From contig WNYE01000073.1 of assembly GCA_021396245.1 (NCBI GenBank), forward strand, positions 62,001-126,000: a DNA stretch of 64,000 bases, given 5' to 3'. Origin of the DNA: Sporothrix humicola. Lineage: Eukaryota; Ascomycota; Sordariomycetes; Ophiostomatales; Ophiostomataceae. Of the stretch, positions 22,953 to 32,286 are shown one piece after another. A program made the position numbers and the translations under genes. The notes beneath the pieces are model-generated. The model saw only the letters and a list, made by a program, of their open reading frames with translations. It did not search any database and was not told the origin of the DNA. Each line of letters starts with the position of its first letter. Position 1 is the stretch's first letter.

Positions 22953-25900
22953 ATGTCTAAAGAAGACAGCGGCGCGCATCAAGGTGGTGGCTCCCTTGAT
23001 GTGGGGGCACTCGAACTAGCTACCCCCGTCTGGTCAGCCGAACAAGGTGCGTTAGACCTAGGCCCACAGGAGCTTCTTTCTTTGTCGTGTTAGCGCTCGC
23101 TTTTTTGGACATACTTTCCATCGCTCCTTCCCTTTCCCTTGACAAATTTGCTTGGTATCACCCTTCAAATCGACCATTCCTTGGTTTTTTCTTTGTCTGG
23201 AGGAGCGGTGTATTGATCGCTCTGTGGGGGGAAGGTGCGAATGACCAGGAAAGACTGCGGCGAGAGCAAGGAAAGAGGGACGAAGGCAACGGCTACACAC
23301 CTTCGCCGGGGAAGCACCGCGTCGTGCCCGCGCCGAATCACTTCGATCGCTCTTTCCTCGTCCAGTCTAACCTAACACCTTGTTTGGTCCCTCGTACCTT
23401 CCTCGTTAAGCACCAATCGTGTCCTTTGCTCCTTCCATCCCAACATAAATTCACGAACCTCCCATTGTTGACATCCTTTTTCTGCCCCTCCCCGCTCTTT
23501 TCTTCTTTTTCACCTCCCCCCTTTTTTCTCCCACTTTTTCTTCTTCTCTTTTTTTCTGAGTCTACATCCCATCGCCAACTTGTGTTTTGCTTTCCTGCTT
23601 GCACTGTTCTTCGTCTGCAACTCGCATCGAACCACTACCAAGGCTGTTGTGTTCTGACCCCAAAACAGACCACCATTGTGTGTATCTTACATCCTTGCCA
23701 CTTTTCGCCCCACCCCCACAGCACCAAGAACCCACAGAAGCTCCCCATTTATTGGTGTCCAACGTCATTTGCAGATCATCAGCGCGTGAGGGAGGCGTGT
23801 TAGTGAGACCAAATGTTGAATGTTGACTGACACGTTTTTTTTTTCTTTAAAAATCTAGCACCCTCTCGTTACTCGGATTCCGTCAGTCCCAAAGGCTCCA
23901 ATCCATTTGAGCCTCCTGAAGAACTCAAGGAACACGGAGATCACCCAGGTCAACATCACTTGACAAGTATTCGACCGCTCGCGCTAGCCATCATGTCTTT
24001 GACCGGCGGACGTAAGTTTTCCACGGGCACTTCGGTGCACCGCAAGCGGCAGATGAGCACTCTCGTCGAGACTGAGGGTGCTTTTGGACCGTCCCTGACT
24101 GTAAGTTCAACACCTCGGCCAAAATCTAAAATTGCGCGTGGAGAATGAACTTGGGGCCAGTTTCTAATGCTTGCTTTAGACCCTCTATGTCGGTATCTCG
24201 GCCGTCTTCTCGGACGACCACACTGCTGTCGTGGCTCTGGCCATCCACGACTCGGTCTACCTCGTCGACTTTTCGGTCAAGCACCTCGATCTCGACGAGA
24301 AGAGCGGCGGTAGCGACGATCGCATTGCCGACTATGTCATTGATGAGATTGAAAAGTACGAGCACGAGAACTTTTCCAAGTTCATTGGTGCCGGCTTGCC
24401 CACGACTCTTAAATACATGAGTCCTTCCCTCTGTTCGCGCCTCTGGCTTGAGCTCGATATTATCCCCATCGTCATGCGTCCCGACGAGGAGCATAAGGAG
24501 GCCAGTTTCTGGGACATCAAGCGTGTCGACGAACAGGCTGATTCCATGGCACGCAAGTGTATCCTCAACTTTGGCCCCTCGCTGGTACCTCTCCTTCAAG
24601 TTGGCTGGCGTGGCGTTGTCCAGACCGATGCTGGCTTTCGGGCCAACCTCACGATCCTCCAGAATCATAAGGACACCTGTGGACCGACCACCTGGTCTTC
24701 GGTTGCGCTCTATGCCAAGCAGCTCCGTTCCAACAAGACCAAGATTGCCTTCTTCAGCAGCACCCCTCAGGGCGGTGGCGTCGCGCTCATGCGTCATGCC
24801 CTCGTGCGTTTCTCGCGTCTCATGGGTGTTGACCTGACGTGGTATGGTATGTATTATTCCCGTCTCAAGTTCTGATGATGTTTCTTGACGGTGGTATGTA
24901 TGCTCCAAAAACCGACTAACACACACCAGTGCCCAAGCCCCGTCCAGGTGTTTTCAGAATCACCAAGAATATCCACAATATTCTTCAGGGTGTCAGCCAT
25001 CCCGATCAGCGCATCTCTGCCGAGGAGAAGGCCTCCATCATCAGTTGGATTACTGAGAATGCCAATCGCTATTGGTTCTCTGAGGGCGGTCCTCTGCGCC
25101 CCCCTGAGGAGGGAGGTGCTGATGTCATCATCGTGAGTATTATGACCAGGAAGATGTTGACACTTGGGATATACCAGACCTAACATTTTTTAGATCGATG
25201 ATCCTCAGATGCCTGGCCTGATCCCCATGATCAAGCGCCTCACGCCCGACCGCCCTGTCCTGTACCGGTCCCACATTCAGATCCGCAGCGACCTCGTTGC
25301 CAAGGCCGGCTCGCCCCAGGAAGATATCTGGGAGTTCCTTTGGGACAACATCAAGGGCTGTGACATGTTCATCAGCCACCCGATCCCGCAGTTTGTCCCG
25401 CACACTGTCCCCCGCGAGAAGGTTGTGTACCTGCCGGCCACCACAGATTGGCTTGACGGATTGAACAAACACCTGAACCGGTTTGATACTGGCTACTACG
25501 GTCACATCTACAATACGGCCTGTCATTCGCAGCGTATGACAGAGCTCAACTGGCCCGTTCGCAAGTACATTGCTCAAGTCGCTCGCTTTGACCCGGCCAA
25601 GGGCATCCCTACAGTCATTGACTCGTATGCGGAATTCCGTCGCCAGCTGGCCAAGGCCGGTGTCACTGATGTTCCTCAGCTCGTTGTTTGCGGCAATGGC
25701 TCCATTGACGACCCGGATGCGTCCATGATCTACGATCAGACGATGAACCAGGTCGAGACTCACTACCCCGATCTCCTCAAGGACATTAGCATCATGCGTC
25801 TCGAGCCCAATGACCAGCTGCTCAACACGATCATCGCCAATGCCCACGTCATCCTGCAGCTTTCGACCCGCGAGGGCTTCGAAGTCAAGGTGTCCGAGGC

Positions 25901-26324
25901 TCTGCACGCCGGCCGCCCTGTCATCGCCACGCTTGCCGGTGGCATCCCCATTCAGGTCAAGGACAAGGTCAACGGCTTCATGGTGGAGCCCGGCGACTGG
26001 AAGGCCGTCGCTGGCCACCTCATGGAGCTCTTCACCGATGAGGAGCTCCACAAAAGGATGAGCCACGAAGCTGCGACCGGCGTGTCGGATGAAGTTGGGA
26101 CAGTGGGCAATGCCCTCGGATGGTACTATCTCGCCGCCAAGTGGCACGAAGTTGGTGTGAAGAAGTCGGAGTCCGAAGGCGGTCTCCCAGGCAACGAGAG
26201 ATGGGTCAATGATATGGCCCGCGAGGAGGCCGGTCAGCCCTACGCCCCTGGGGAGAACCGGCTTCCTCGGCATTTCACCGAGAGGAAGAGCCTGCCGGTT
26301 CAGACGAAAGAGTCCGCGGCCTAG
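22953..26324 (+). CDS. Trehalose synthase, CCG-9 type (GT4)
   Basis: A 778-residue retaining glycosyltransferase of family GT4, like Neurospora clock-controlled gene 9 and the mushroom trehalose synthase/phosphorylase, linked to trehalose metabolism and stress. Exons inferred: 22953-23046, 23859-24100, 24180-24846, 24930-25132, 25194-26324; all introns are GT-AG and all joins keep frame. Exon 2 encodes RYSDSVSPKGSNPFEPPEEL before the in-frame ATG at 23993 (MSLTGGRKFSTG), so a start upstream is needed for that conserved-looking segment. Exon 1 supplies 31 codons ending TPVWSAEQ. The catalytic half carries VPKPRPGVFRITKNIHN, IDDPQMPGLIP, VARFDPAKGIP and STREGFEVKVSEALHAGRPV, whose E-x7-E pattern binds the sugar nucleotide. 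Intron 1 is 812 nt, far longer than the rest. The frame also continues 31 codons beyond the TAG stop (see findings). Confidence 0.92.
23047..23858 (+). promoter_or_regulatory. Long first intron with promoter-like tract
   Basis: This 812-nt interval starts GTGCGT and ends TCTAG, with a GTTGACTGAC branch-like site about 30 nt before the acceptor. Within it, 23450-23570 is a dense C/T tract (CCCTCCCCGC, TTTTTCACC, many CTTTTT runs), which in fungi usually marks promoters. It may be an intron, an internal promoter for a shorter form starting at ATG 23993 (702 residues), or both. Confidence 0.5.
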
Positions 26325-26813
26325 GAGGTCGTCGAGGTGCCTGCCGGGGCAACGGCTCCTGTTGACCCTGTCATTTCGTCCGAAGAGGTGGTTGTTCCTG
26401 CTGTGCCCGTTGTTGCTTAGGCGACTGGTGCTCGCCGTTGACAAAGATTCTCGACGGCATCATGAGACGAAGACATCTCCATCCGATGTTGTGTGTCGGG
26501 CTAATGATGCATTCATCCTATGGTTTTCTTTTGTTCAAAGATTTATTGGCAGAGTTGGTAAGGCAAGACCGGATGAAGGAATGGTACAAAAAATATACAA
26601 AAAGGACAAAAAAAGCAGGGCAGAGAGTCAGGGCATTGGACGAAAAAAAAATGGTGAGGAAGGGCAGTGGGATTCCATAGCTACGTTAGCTACACCGCAG
26701 TAAATATGCTACATTTGTCTGCACAAAACCCTAACATGAAGCCCTAATTCAAGATTGTGAGTGATGTAAATACTATGAGATGCTATGCCCTAGGGCTATG
26801 TACATGCACAGAT
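26325..26813. other. Intergenic between convergent genes
   Basis: This 489-nt stretch joins the 3' ends of trehalose synthase and the flavocytochrome gene. Its first 96 nt keep the trehalose synthase reading frame open to a second TAG at 26418-26420. The rest is A-rich (for example near 26590-26660), as expected of 3' untranslated DNA. Confidence 0.55.
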
Positions 26814-28355
26814 TTATAACTTTGCAGGCCACACGGGCTTTTTGGCATATGGATGACGGAGACCAGGTACCATGTGGTCAATGTCGCCGGTGTTGACGAA
26901 CTCGGGGTTAGCGTCCTGCATGAGATTGGCCATGCCGCAGAGCTGCATTGTGGTCGTGATCTCGTCATGTAGAATGCCGGCTGCGTGCTCGACGCCTTCC
27001 TGGCCGTAGCCAATGGAAAAGATAAATGGACGGCCAAAGCCAACAGCTGATGCGCCGAGGCAAATGGCCTTGATGAGGTCGGATCCGCGCCGGAAACCGC
27101 CGTCAATGAAAATCTCCATGCGGCCAAAGATCTCGGGGCAGTTCTTGTGGAATTCGAGGAGAGACAGGATGGTGGGCGGCGCTGTGTCGGCAGCACGGCC
27201 GCCGTGGTTCGTAATGACAATGCCCTGGCAGCCGTACTCAAGGGCCTTGCGGGCGTCTTCGGCGCGCTGGATGCCCTTGGCCACAATGGGCAGGGGCTCT
27301 GAGAGGTTGTGCTTGGCAGTGGCCGCATTCAATGTTGCCCGCAGCCAGTGCAGGTCCTCCCAACTGAAGCTGGGGTCAACAAATGAGGCCGTCTGTTTGG
27401 CAATGCCCGATTTCTTGCCGGCCGTGACCTCGCCGCGTTTGCGCGCCGCCCGTGCCCGCGCCCGCTCGTCTGCTTCTCTCTTTGAGGCTACCGGCAGATC
27501 GACGGTGACCATGACAGCCTTGATCTTGCGGCCGTGGGGACCGCCCAAAAGTTTGTGCAGCAGAGTCTCGGCGCGCTTCCGGTCGCGGTCGACGTACAGC
27601 TGGAAGATGGCCTGGCCGCCGTCTTCGGCACTCGGCAGCTGTGCCAGGATCTCGCCGTAGGGGTAGGATGCGACGGTCGAGATCACTGGGATAATGCCGG
27701 CGGCGGCGGCGCCCCGCGCAATCGCCAGCTCGCCCTCTTTGCCGCCCGTGCGCGAAGTCCCTGTGGGCGCCACAAACACGGGCATTTTCAGGGGGACGCG
27801 CCCCCCAAAGAGGGACGTCGTCAGGTTCATCTTGTCCTCCCCGACACCGCGCATCACCGCCGGCCGCAGCCAGATGCGTCGCAGGAGCGCCGTATTCGCA
27901 TCCCGCGTCAGATTGTCCTCCGTGCCCGTCGAAATGTACGACCACGCCTGGTTTGGCAGCGACGCCTCGGCGGCCCGCGCAAAGTCGTCCAGGCTCAGAA
28001 TGTCCTCGAGCGGTGGGCGCTGGTCCTCCTGGCCGCTGTCGGCGTCGGCGTCGGCATCGGACGAGATCGCCGCGGCCCTCCACTGGGGCGTTATCGAGGC
28101 TTCGTCCAGACGGCCGACATGCTTCTCTGGGGCAAGCTCGGTCGAGATGAGCGACGGCGCATGGATGCGATTGTAGACGCGCGTGGCGTCGCGGCCGGCA
28201 AATCGGTACAGAATCTCGGTGCCGCCCGGGTGGTGGTCGGCAAACTCGGTCAGATCATAGACCACATTATCGACGACGAGCCAGAGGTCCGAGGGCCGGC
28301 TGTGCGCGGCGACGTCGTCGATCGTGAGGAGAGGAAGCGAAGGTGGAGGTGGCAT
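26814..28355 (-). CDS. Flavocytochrome b2-like hydroxyacid dehydrogenase
   Basis: A 513-residue, intronless protein with two domains. Residues 11-75 form a cytochrome b5 domain with HPGG (His42) and a second haem ligand His65 (IHAPS), 23 residues apart as in yeast flavocytochrome b2. Residues 118-480 form an FMN-dependent alpha-hydroxyacid dehydrogenase barrel. Residues matching the b2 active site are Tyr140, Tyr254 (FQLYV), Asp286 (VTVDLP), Arg293, Lys360 (PIVAKGIQR), and the catalytic base His384 with Arg387 (TNHGGR). The family oxidises L-lactate to pyruvate and passes electrons to cytochrome c. There is no mitochondrial presequence: the protein starts MPPPPSLPLLTIDDV, directly at the b5 domain. 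A cytosolic or peroxisomal-matrix location and a different 2-hydroxyacid substrate are therefore possible, though the C-terminus, VWPAKL, is not a clear PTS1. Confidence 0.9.
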   Translation of the reverse strand: MPPPPSLPLLTIDDVAAHSRPSDLWLVVDNVVYDLTEFADHHPGGTEILYRFAGRDATRVYNRIHAPSLISTELAPEKHVGRLDEASITPQWRAAAISSDADADADSGQEDQRPPLEDILSLDDFARAAEASLPNQAWSYISTGTEDNLTRDANTALLRRIWLRPAVMRGVGEDKMNLTTSLFGGRVPLKMPVFVAPTGTSRTGGKEGELAIARGAAAAGIIPVISTVASYPYGEILAQLPSAEDGGQAIFQLYVDRDRKRAETLLHKLLGGPHGRKIKAVMVTVDLPVASKREADERARARAARKRGEVTAGKKSGIAKQTASFVDPSFSWEDLHWLRATLNAATAKHNLSEPLPIVAKGIQRAEDARKALEYGCQGIVITNHGGRAADTAPPTILSLLEFHKNCPEIFGRMEIFIDGGFRRGSDLIKAICLGASAVGFGRPFIFSIGYGQEGVEHAAGILHDEITTTMQLCGMANLMQDANPEFVNTGDIDHMVPGLRHPYAKKPVWPAKL

Positions 28356-29006
28356 GGCGAGTGAGACGAAGTGCGCTAAAGATAGGACGAGTGCTGTAAA
28401 TGTCGTAAATACAGTGTCGACGACAACGCTTCAGGCGGCGCAACAAATATGAATAAATAAGTCTACGAGACGAGGAGAAAAGAAGGGCTCAACGACCTTA
28501 TGACGATATCGGCTCTCCGCATTGTGAATCACATTTTCCTTTTTCCTTAACCAATTCCACCTCCTTCAACCGGCGCGTACCACCCCCGCTCCCCGGCGGC
28601 TCGGTAGTCTTTGACCCGCGTGTCTTTCCAACGGAGAATGCACTATCGGAGAATGCACTAAATCTACACAAAAAGCCACGATCGTCGACTCCGCTCCCCG
28701 GGAATACAGTGGGTTGCGGTGGATTACAGTGGACCAGGGGCCAATCACCGCCGATAAATACCTAAGCAGGCGATTGTGTCCGGTATTTGTCCTGGGGGCA
28801 TTAACATGGAGGCAGGATACAATACAATAAATTTTTTGATTACAATGACTCTTGAAATGTCTCTTGGTATCTATGGAATATGGAAAGAAAGGGTAATAAA
28901 TAATGAATAGAGTAAAATGGCCTTAGCCAAGACAAGAATTGAAATGTAATGCCAAATCAAGACAAAATGGCCAATATCCAGAACATGTCCAACTGCACAT
29001 TTCCTT
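28356..29006. other. Intergenic, flavocytochrome promoter
   Basis: 650 nt upstream of the minus-strand flavocytochrome gene and downstream of the acidic 2EXR gene. It holds a 15-nt tandem duplication at 28632-28661 and two TACAGTGG repeats near 28705-28735, possible regulatory repeats. The part from 28820 is A/T-rich and fits the 3' untranslated region of the 2EXR gene. No further gene was seen. Confidence 0.5.
28632..28661. repeat. 15-nt tandem duplication
   Basis: Two adjacent copies, CGGAGAATGCACTAT and CGGAGAATGCACTAA, differ only at the last base. They lie 277 nt upstream of the flavocytochrome start codon, so they may be duplicated regulatory sites. Confidence 0.6.
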
Positions 29007-31523
29007 TTATTCGTCAATCCCCTCCCACTCGTCCTCATCTCCGTCTTCCTCATCCTCGTCGTTGCTGTCCTTCTCCTCGTCTGAGCCCACCTTGGTCTTG
29101 AGCCCTTGCTTCAGCTTCTGCATCAGAGTGAGCGGCTTCTCGGGCTTGTCGTCTTCATCTTCGTCGTCGTCTGAGCCAGGTTCAGTACGAGACGAAGACG
29201 AGCTGTCAGCCTTCTTCTCAGCCTTCTTAGCAGCCTTCGGCTCCTCCTCCTCCTCATCGGACGAGATGTTGACAACCCGCCGCTGGCGTTTCGACGGACT
29301 GGCCCGCGGGTTCTCGGCATCGTCCTTTTCTTCATCCTCGTCGTCCGAGTCGACCACCCGCCGCTTCTTGCCGCGGGCAGCCGGTCCAGAGGACGGCTCA
29401 GGCTCCGGCTCGGGACTCGAAAACATGCCTTCTAGAGGAGGCGCCTCGTCGTCGTCGTCCGAATCCTCGTCCGACGATCCCACCACCTGCAAGTCGTCCT
29501 CCTCCGCGTCCGACGACGACGCCGACTCGTCAACCATGCCGTCGTCAATCATGCTGTCCATGTCGTCGTCTTCGTCCTCTTCATCGTCCTCATCTTCATC
29601 CTCCTCCTGCCACCCCATGTCGTCGCCGTCCCGGATCCGCACAGGGATCTCGTCCTGCATCGGCCGCCCGTCGCTGTCCTTGGGCCACTTGCCGTCCGGC
29701 CGGCAGTGCAGCTGCAGGTTCCAGTAGTCCTCCATGCCCTCGTTCTCAAAGAAGAGCATGCGCGAGAACCGCACGCCCTTGGTGCGCAGGCTCGCAAAGT
29801 GGTTGATGACGACCTCGTCGCGAAAGTCGCCGGGGAACGTAAAGTTTTTGGTGGCAGGAGTGATCGTCGTGGTCGTGGTGTCACCATTTGCGGCGCCGTC
29901 GTTGTTGTCGTTGGAAGCTGACTCGCCGTTTGCGGCGGGCTCGGCTGCTGCTTCACCGTTTGTACCAGACGACTCGCCGTTTTCGGCAGTCTGAGCAGTC
30001 TCGGCAGTTTCAGCCTCACTCGCCTCCTTAGTCTCCTCCTTCGTGTCATCCTCCTTCTTCTCCTCAATGGCGATCGGCACCCGCTTGAATCCCCTGGGCG
30101 GCGCGTGCCAGCAGTACATGTACTCGATCGTCTCCTTGTGCCCCTCGTACTCGTCCATCTCGTAGCCCCGCACATGGTACCGCTGGTAGCCGCGGATGTG
30201 GCCCGCCCACCGGTCGCTCTTGCGGCACGCGCCGTCCTCGGCCACGTAAATCGTCTCCAGGTTCGGGAACAGGTACTCGATCGAGTCCAAAAAGACCGTG
30301 CCCCGCAGCTCGTGCGCCTGCCGGTGCGACGCGTCGTCTGAAGAAATCAGTTCCATCATGCTGTGTCCGTAGTACCGGTCGTGGTACATACCGGGCTCGC
30401 GCGTGCGGATCTCCCGGTCGCCAATCGCCAGGTTGCGCACATTGAGGTACGGCTCCGGCACGTCGCGGTCTTTCTTGTTTTTGTTGAGGAGAGACTCTGG
30501 ATTCGCGCGTGCGCGCAGAATCGCGGCGTCCAGCTGCACGTGCTCCGGGTCAGTGGCGGTGACCGCCGACTCGTCCGCGCCGACCGCATTCAGGCCAAAG
30601 GGGTGCTCGTCCATGAAGTGGATCACGTCCGTCTGGGCGTTGAATCGCAGGATCGCCTTGTCGTGCCGGCTGTGGCCAATCGGCAGGACGTCGGGCAGCG
30701 CCTTGAGGCCCAGCGCCCGCGTCTCCTGGCAGATGCTCATCAGCCGCCGCACCGGTTTTGTTTGTTGGTCCATCGTCACGGCGGGCGTCAGCCGGCCCGC
30801 CCGCTGCACGTACACCTGGATGACGCGCTGCTTGCGCTTAATCTCGGAGCAGTACAGCTCCCAGATGCGTAGCCGCAGCTCGGCCGGAAGGTCGTTGAAT
30901 TTCGGGAACGTGCGCGTGCCCGGGTTCTTCTCGCGCCCATCAAAGAACCGCAGCCGCTGCGTCATGTACTTGATGTTGGGCTCCGACCGCACCTCGCCCG
31001 CCGCCGTCTCAATCACATTGTTGTCCCACGAGTCACTGCTGTCGTACGCGCCGAAATCGTAGTCCGTGCCCATGTCCGAGTCGTCGTCGTCAAACTCTTC
31101 GCCAAAGTCGGCATAGTGGGCGATATCTTGTAAAAGTCTGGCCGACTTCTCCCACTTTTCGTTCTCGTCCATGCCCTCGGGGTTGTCCAGCACCGACCGG
31201 TCAATGTGCGGCGGCAGGATCCGGTCCAGCTTCTTGCGCGACCGCCGCCGCCGCCGCGCCTCGGCCTCGCTGCCCTCTTCGTTGCCGCTGCTCTCCGACT
31301 CAGAGTCTTCTTCAGAGTCTTCGTCCTCCTCGGAATCTTCCTCCGAGTCCGGCCAGCCCGGCCCGTCGTAAGGTTCGGCAAAAGCTTCTTCGGTATCCCA
31401 GCCGCTCTCGTCGTCGCCGTCCGTGCCGTTCTCCTCGCTGCTCACTTCGGCCTCGTCGTCGACAAAGTCGTGGCCGTGGTCGTCGCCCATCTCGTTGATG
31501 TCATCGCTGTCGTTGTCAGACAT
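29007..31523 (-). CDS. Acidic 2EXR domain protein
   Basis: An 838-residue intronless protein. The start MSDNDSDDINEMGDDHG at 31523 was chosen over the upstream open frame, whose 53 residues are compositionally unlike the rest. Residues 1-90 are strongly acidic and are followed by a basic patch (EARRRRRSRKK, about residues 88-98), probably a nuclear signal. The 2EXR domain starts near residue 206 with FPKFNDLPAELRLRIWELY and extends to about residue 320 (RRLMSICQETRALGLK). The middle section is rich in Thr/Ala/Glu. The last 200 residues alternate acidic blocks with basic clusters (RGKKRRVVDSDDEDEEK, SKRQRRVVNISSDEEEEE) in the pattern SDDED/SSDEEE, resembling casein kinase 2 sites, and end EDEWEGIDE. 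Such proteins are often nuclear; this is inference. It is much longer than the other 2EXR protein in this window (443 residues). Confidence 0.85.
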   Translation of the reverse strand: MSDNDSDDINEMGDDHGHDFVDDEAEVSSEENGTDGDDESGWDTEEAFAEPYDGPGWPDSEEDSEEDEDSEEDSESESSGNEEGSEAEARRRRRSRKKLDRILPPHIDRSVLDNPEGMDENEKWEKSARLLQDIAHYADFGEEFDDDDSDMGTDYDFGAYDSSDSWDNNVIETAAGEVRSEPNIKYMTQRLRFFDGREKNPGTRTFPKFNDLPAELRLRIWELYCSEIKRKQRVIQVYVQRAGRLTPAVTMDQQTKPVRRLMSICQETRALGLKALPDVLPIGHSRHDKAILRFNAQTDVIHFMDEHPFGLNAVGADESAVTATDPEHVQLDAAILRARANPESLLNKNKKDRDVPEPYLNVRNLAIGDREIRTREPGMYHDRYYGHSMMELISSDDASHRQAHELRGTVFLDSIEYLFPNLETIYVAEDGACRKSDRWAGHIRGYQRYHVRGYEMDEYEGHKETIEYMYCWHAPPRGFKRVPIAIEEKKEDDTKEETKEASEAETAETAQTAENGESSGTNGEAAAEPAANGESASNDNNDGAANGDTTTTTITPATKNFTFPGDFRDEVVINHFASLRTKGVRFSRMLFFENEGMEDYWNLQLHCRPDGKWPKDSDGRPMQDEIPVRIRDGDDMGWQEEDEDEDDEEDEDDDMDSMIDDGMVDESASSSDAEEDDLQVVGSSDEDSDDDDEAPPLEGMFSSPEPEPEPSSGPAARGKKRRVVDSDDEDEEKDDAENPRASPSKRQRRVVNISSDEEEEEPKAAKKAEKKADSSSSSRTEPGSDDDEDEDDKPEKPLTLMQKLKQGLKTKVGSDEEKDSNDEDEEDGDEDEWEGIDE

Positions 31524-32286
31524 GATGGGAAATTGATCCCTTGTTGGGATGGTGGTCGGAAAAAGGAGTGTCGAGTGAGTTTGGTCTGAATAATGGGATG
31601 GAAGGTAGTTTCGATGGTTGTAGCTGTACTCCGTACCGTTGCTGGAAATGAGGTTGAATGTAACTCGTTGGCGGTGTGACAATGGGTGGTACCAATTGCC
31701 AAACGACCCTGCGTATCTCTGTGATCAAGACAAAATAATTACACAATGCAAACCACGAACTACCAGCAAACGGAAAAAGCAATTAAAAAAAGACGCGTCT
31801 CAATGTGGCCTAAGACCGCGTTCAGTCTGCCCCACCACCTCTTTAGCGCACTTCCAGTTATATGCACTAAAAGGACACTTAGCACAATGTATGCATTTAT
31901 CCAATATCAACATCGGCAACATCTCACGATCATTGAAAATCAAACGACCAGTGCGCAATTCCAATTGAGGGGAAGCTCAATCTATTTTGCGTTCGTAGTA
32001 TTTGTTTAATTACCGTTCGGTGAACAAGGGACGATATTATATCGCAAATGGCTAATACGGAACGCCGAATGGCCGGCCCAGCCCGCACTTTCGTTCTTCC
32101 CGGTCACTCGTTCTCAACGGCAATTCATATTAACCATGGACTCCTCTTTTTACCAACGCCTCCAGACAACCATCTCCAGATCTTGTATAAAGAGATGAAA
32201 AGCAATGATACGAGAAAATGGTCTGAACATGTAGTAGGCCTTACTTTTCATCACATATTTTGTTCGCCTTGTCTGCCAGTCTCATC
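31524..32286. promoter_or_regulatory. Divergent promoter, 2EXR/DUF8021
   Basis: 763 nt between two start codons on opposite strands. TATAAA at 32186-32191 lies 96 nt before the DUF8021 start. TACTCCGTA, a 9-mer met again at 33546 and (inverted) at 47101, occurs at 31627-31635, about 105 nt upstream of the minus-strand gene. The centre (31790-32060) is A/T-rich with no gene. Confidence 0.55.
32186..32191 (+). promoter_or_regulatory. TATA box of the DUF8021 gene
   Basis: TATAAA in CTTGTATAAAGAG, about 96 nt before the ATG at 32287. Spacing and direction fit a core promoter; a leader of 50-70 nt would follow. Confidence 0.55.

Noticed and set aside
24126..24926. Minus-strand frame over trehalose synthase exon 3
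   Set aside because: Antisense shadow; the plus strand has a clear GT4 sequence and splice sites.
29007..31523. Histone chaperone or nucleolin-like assignment for the acidic protein
   Set aside because: The acid and basic tails suggest it, but the only recognised domain is 2EXR, so the call stays at domain level.
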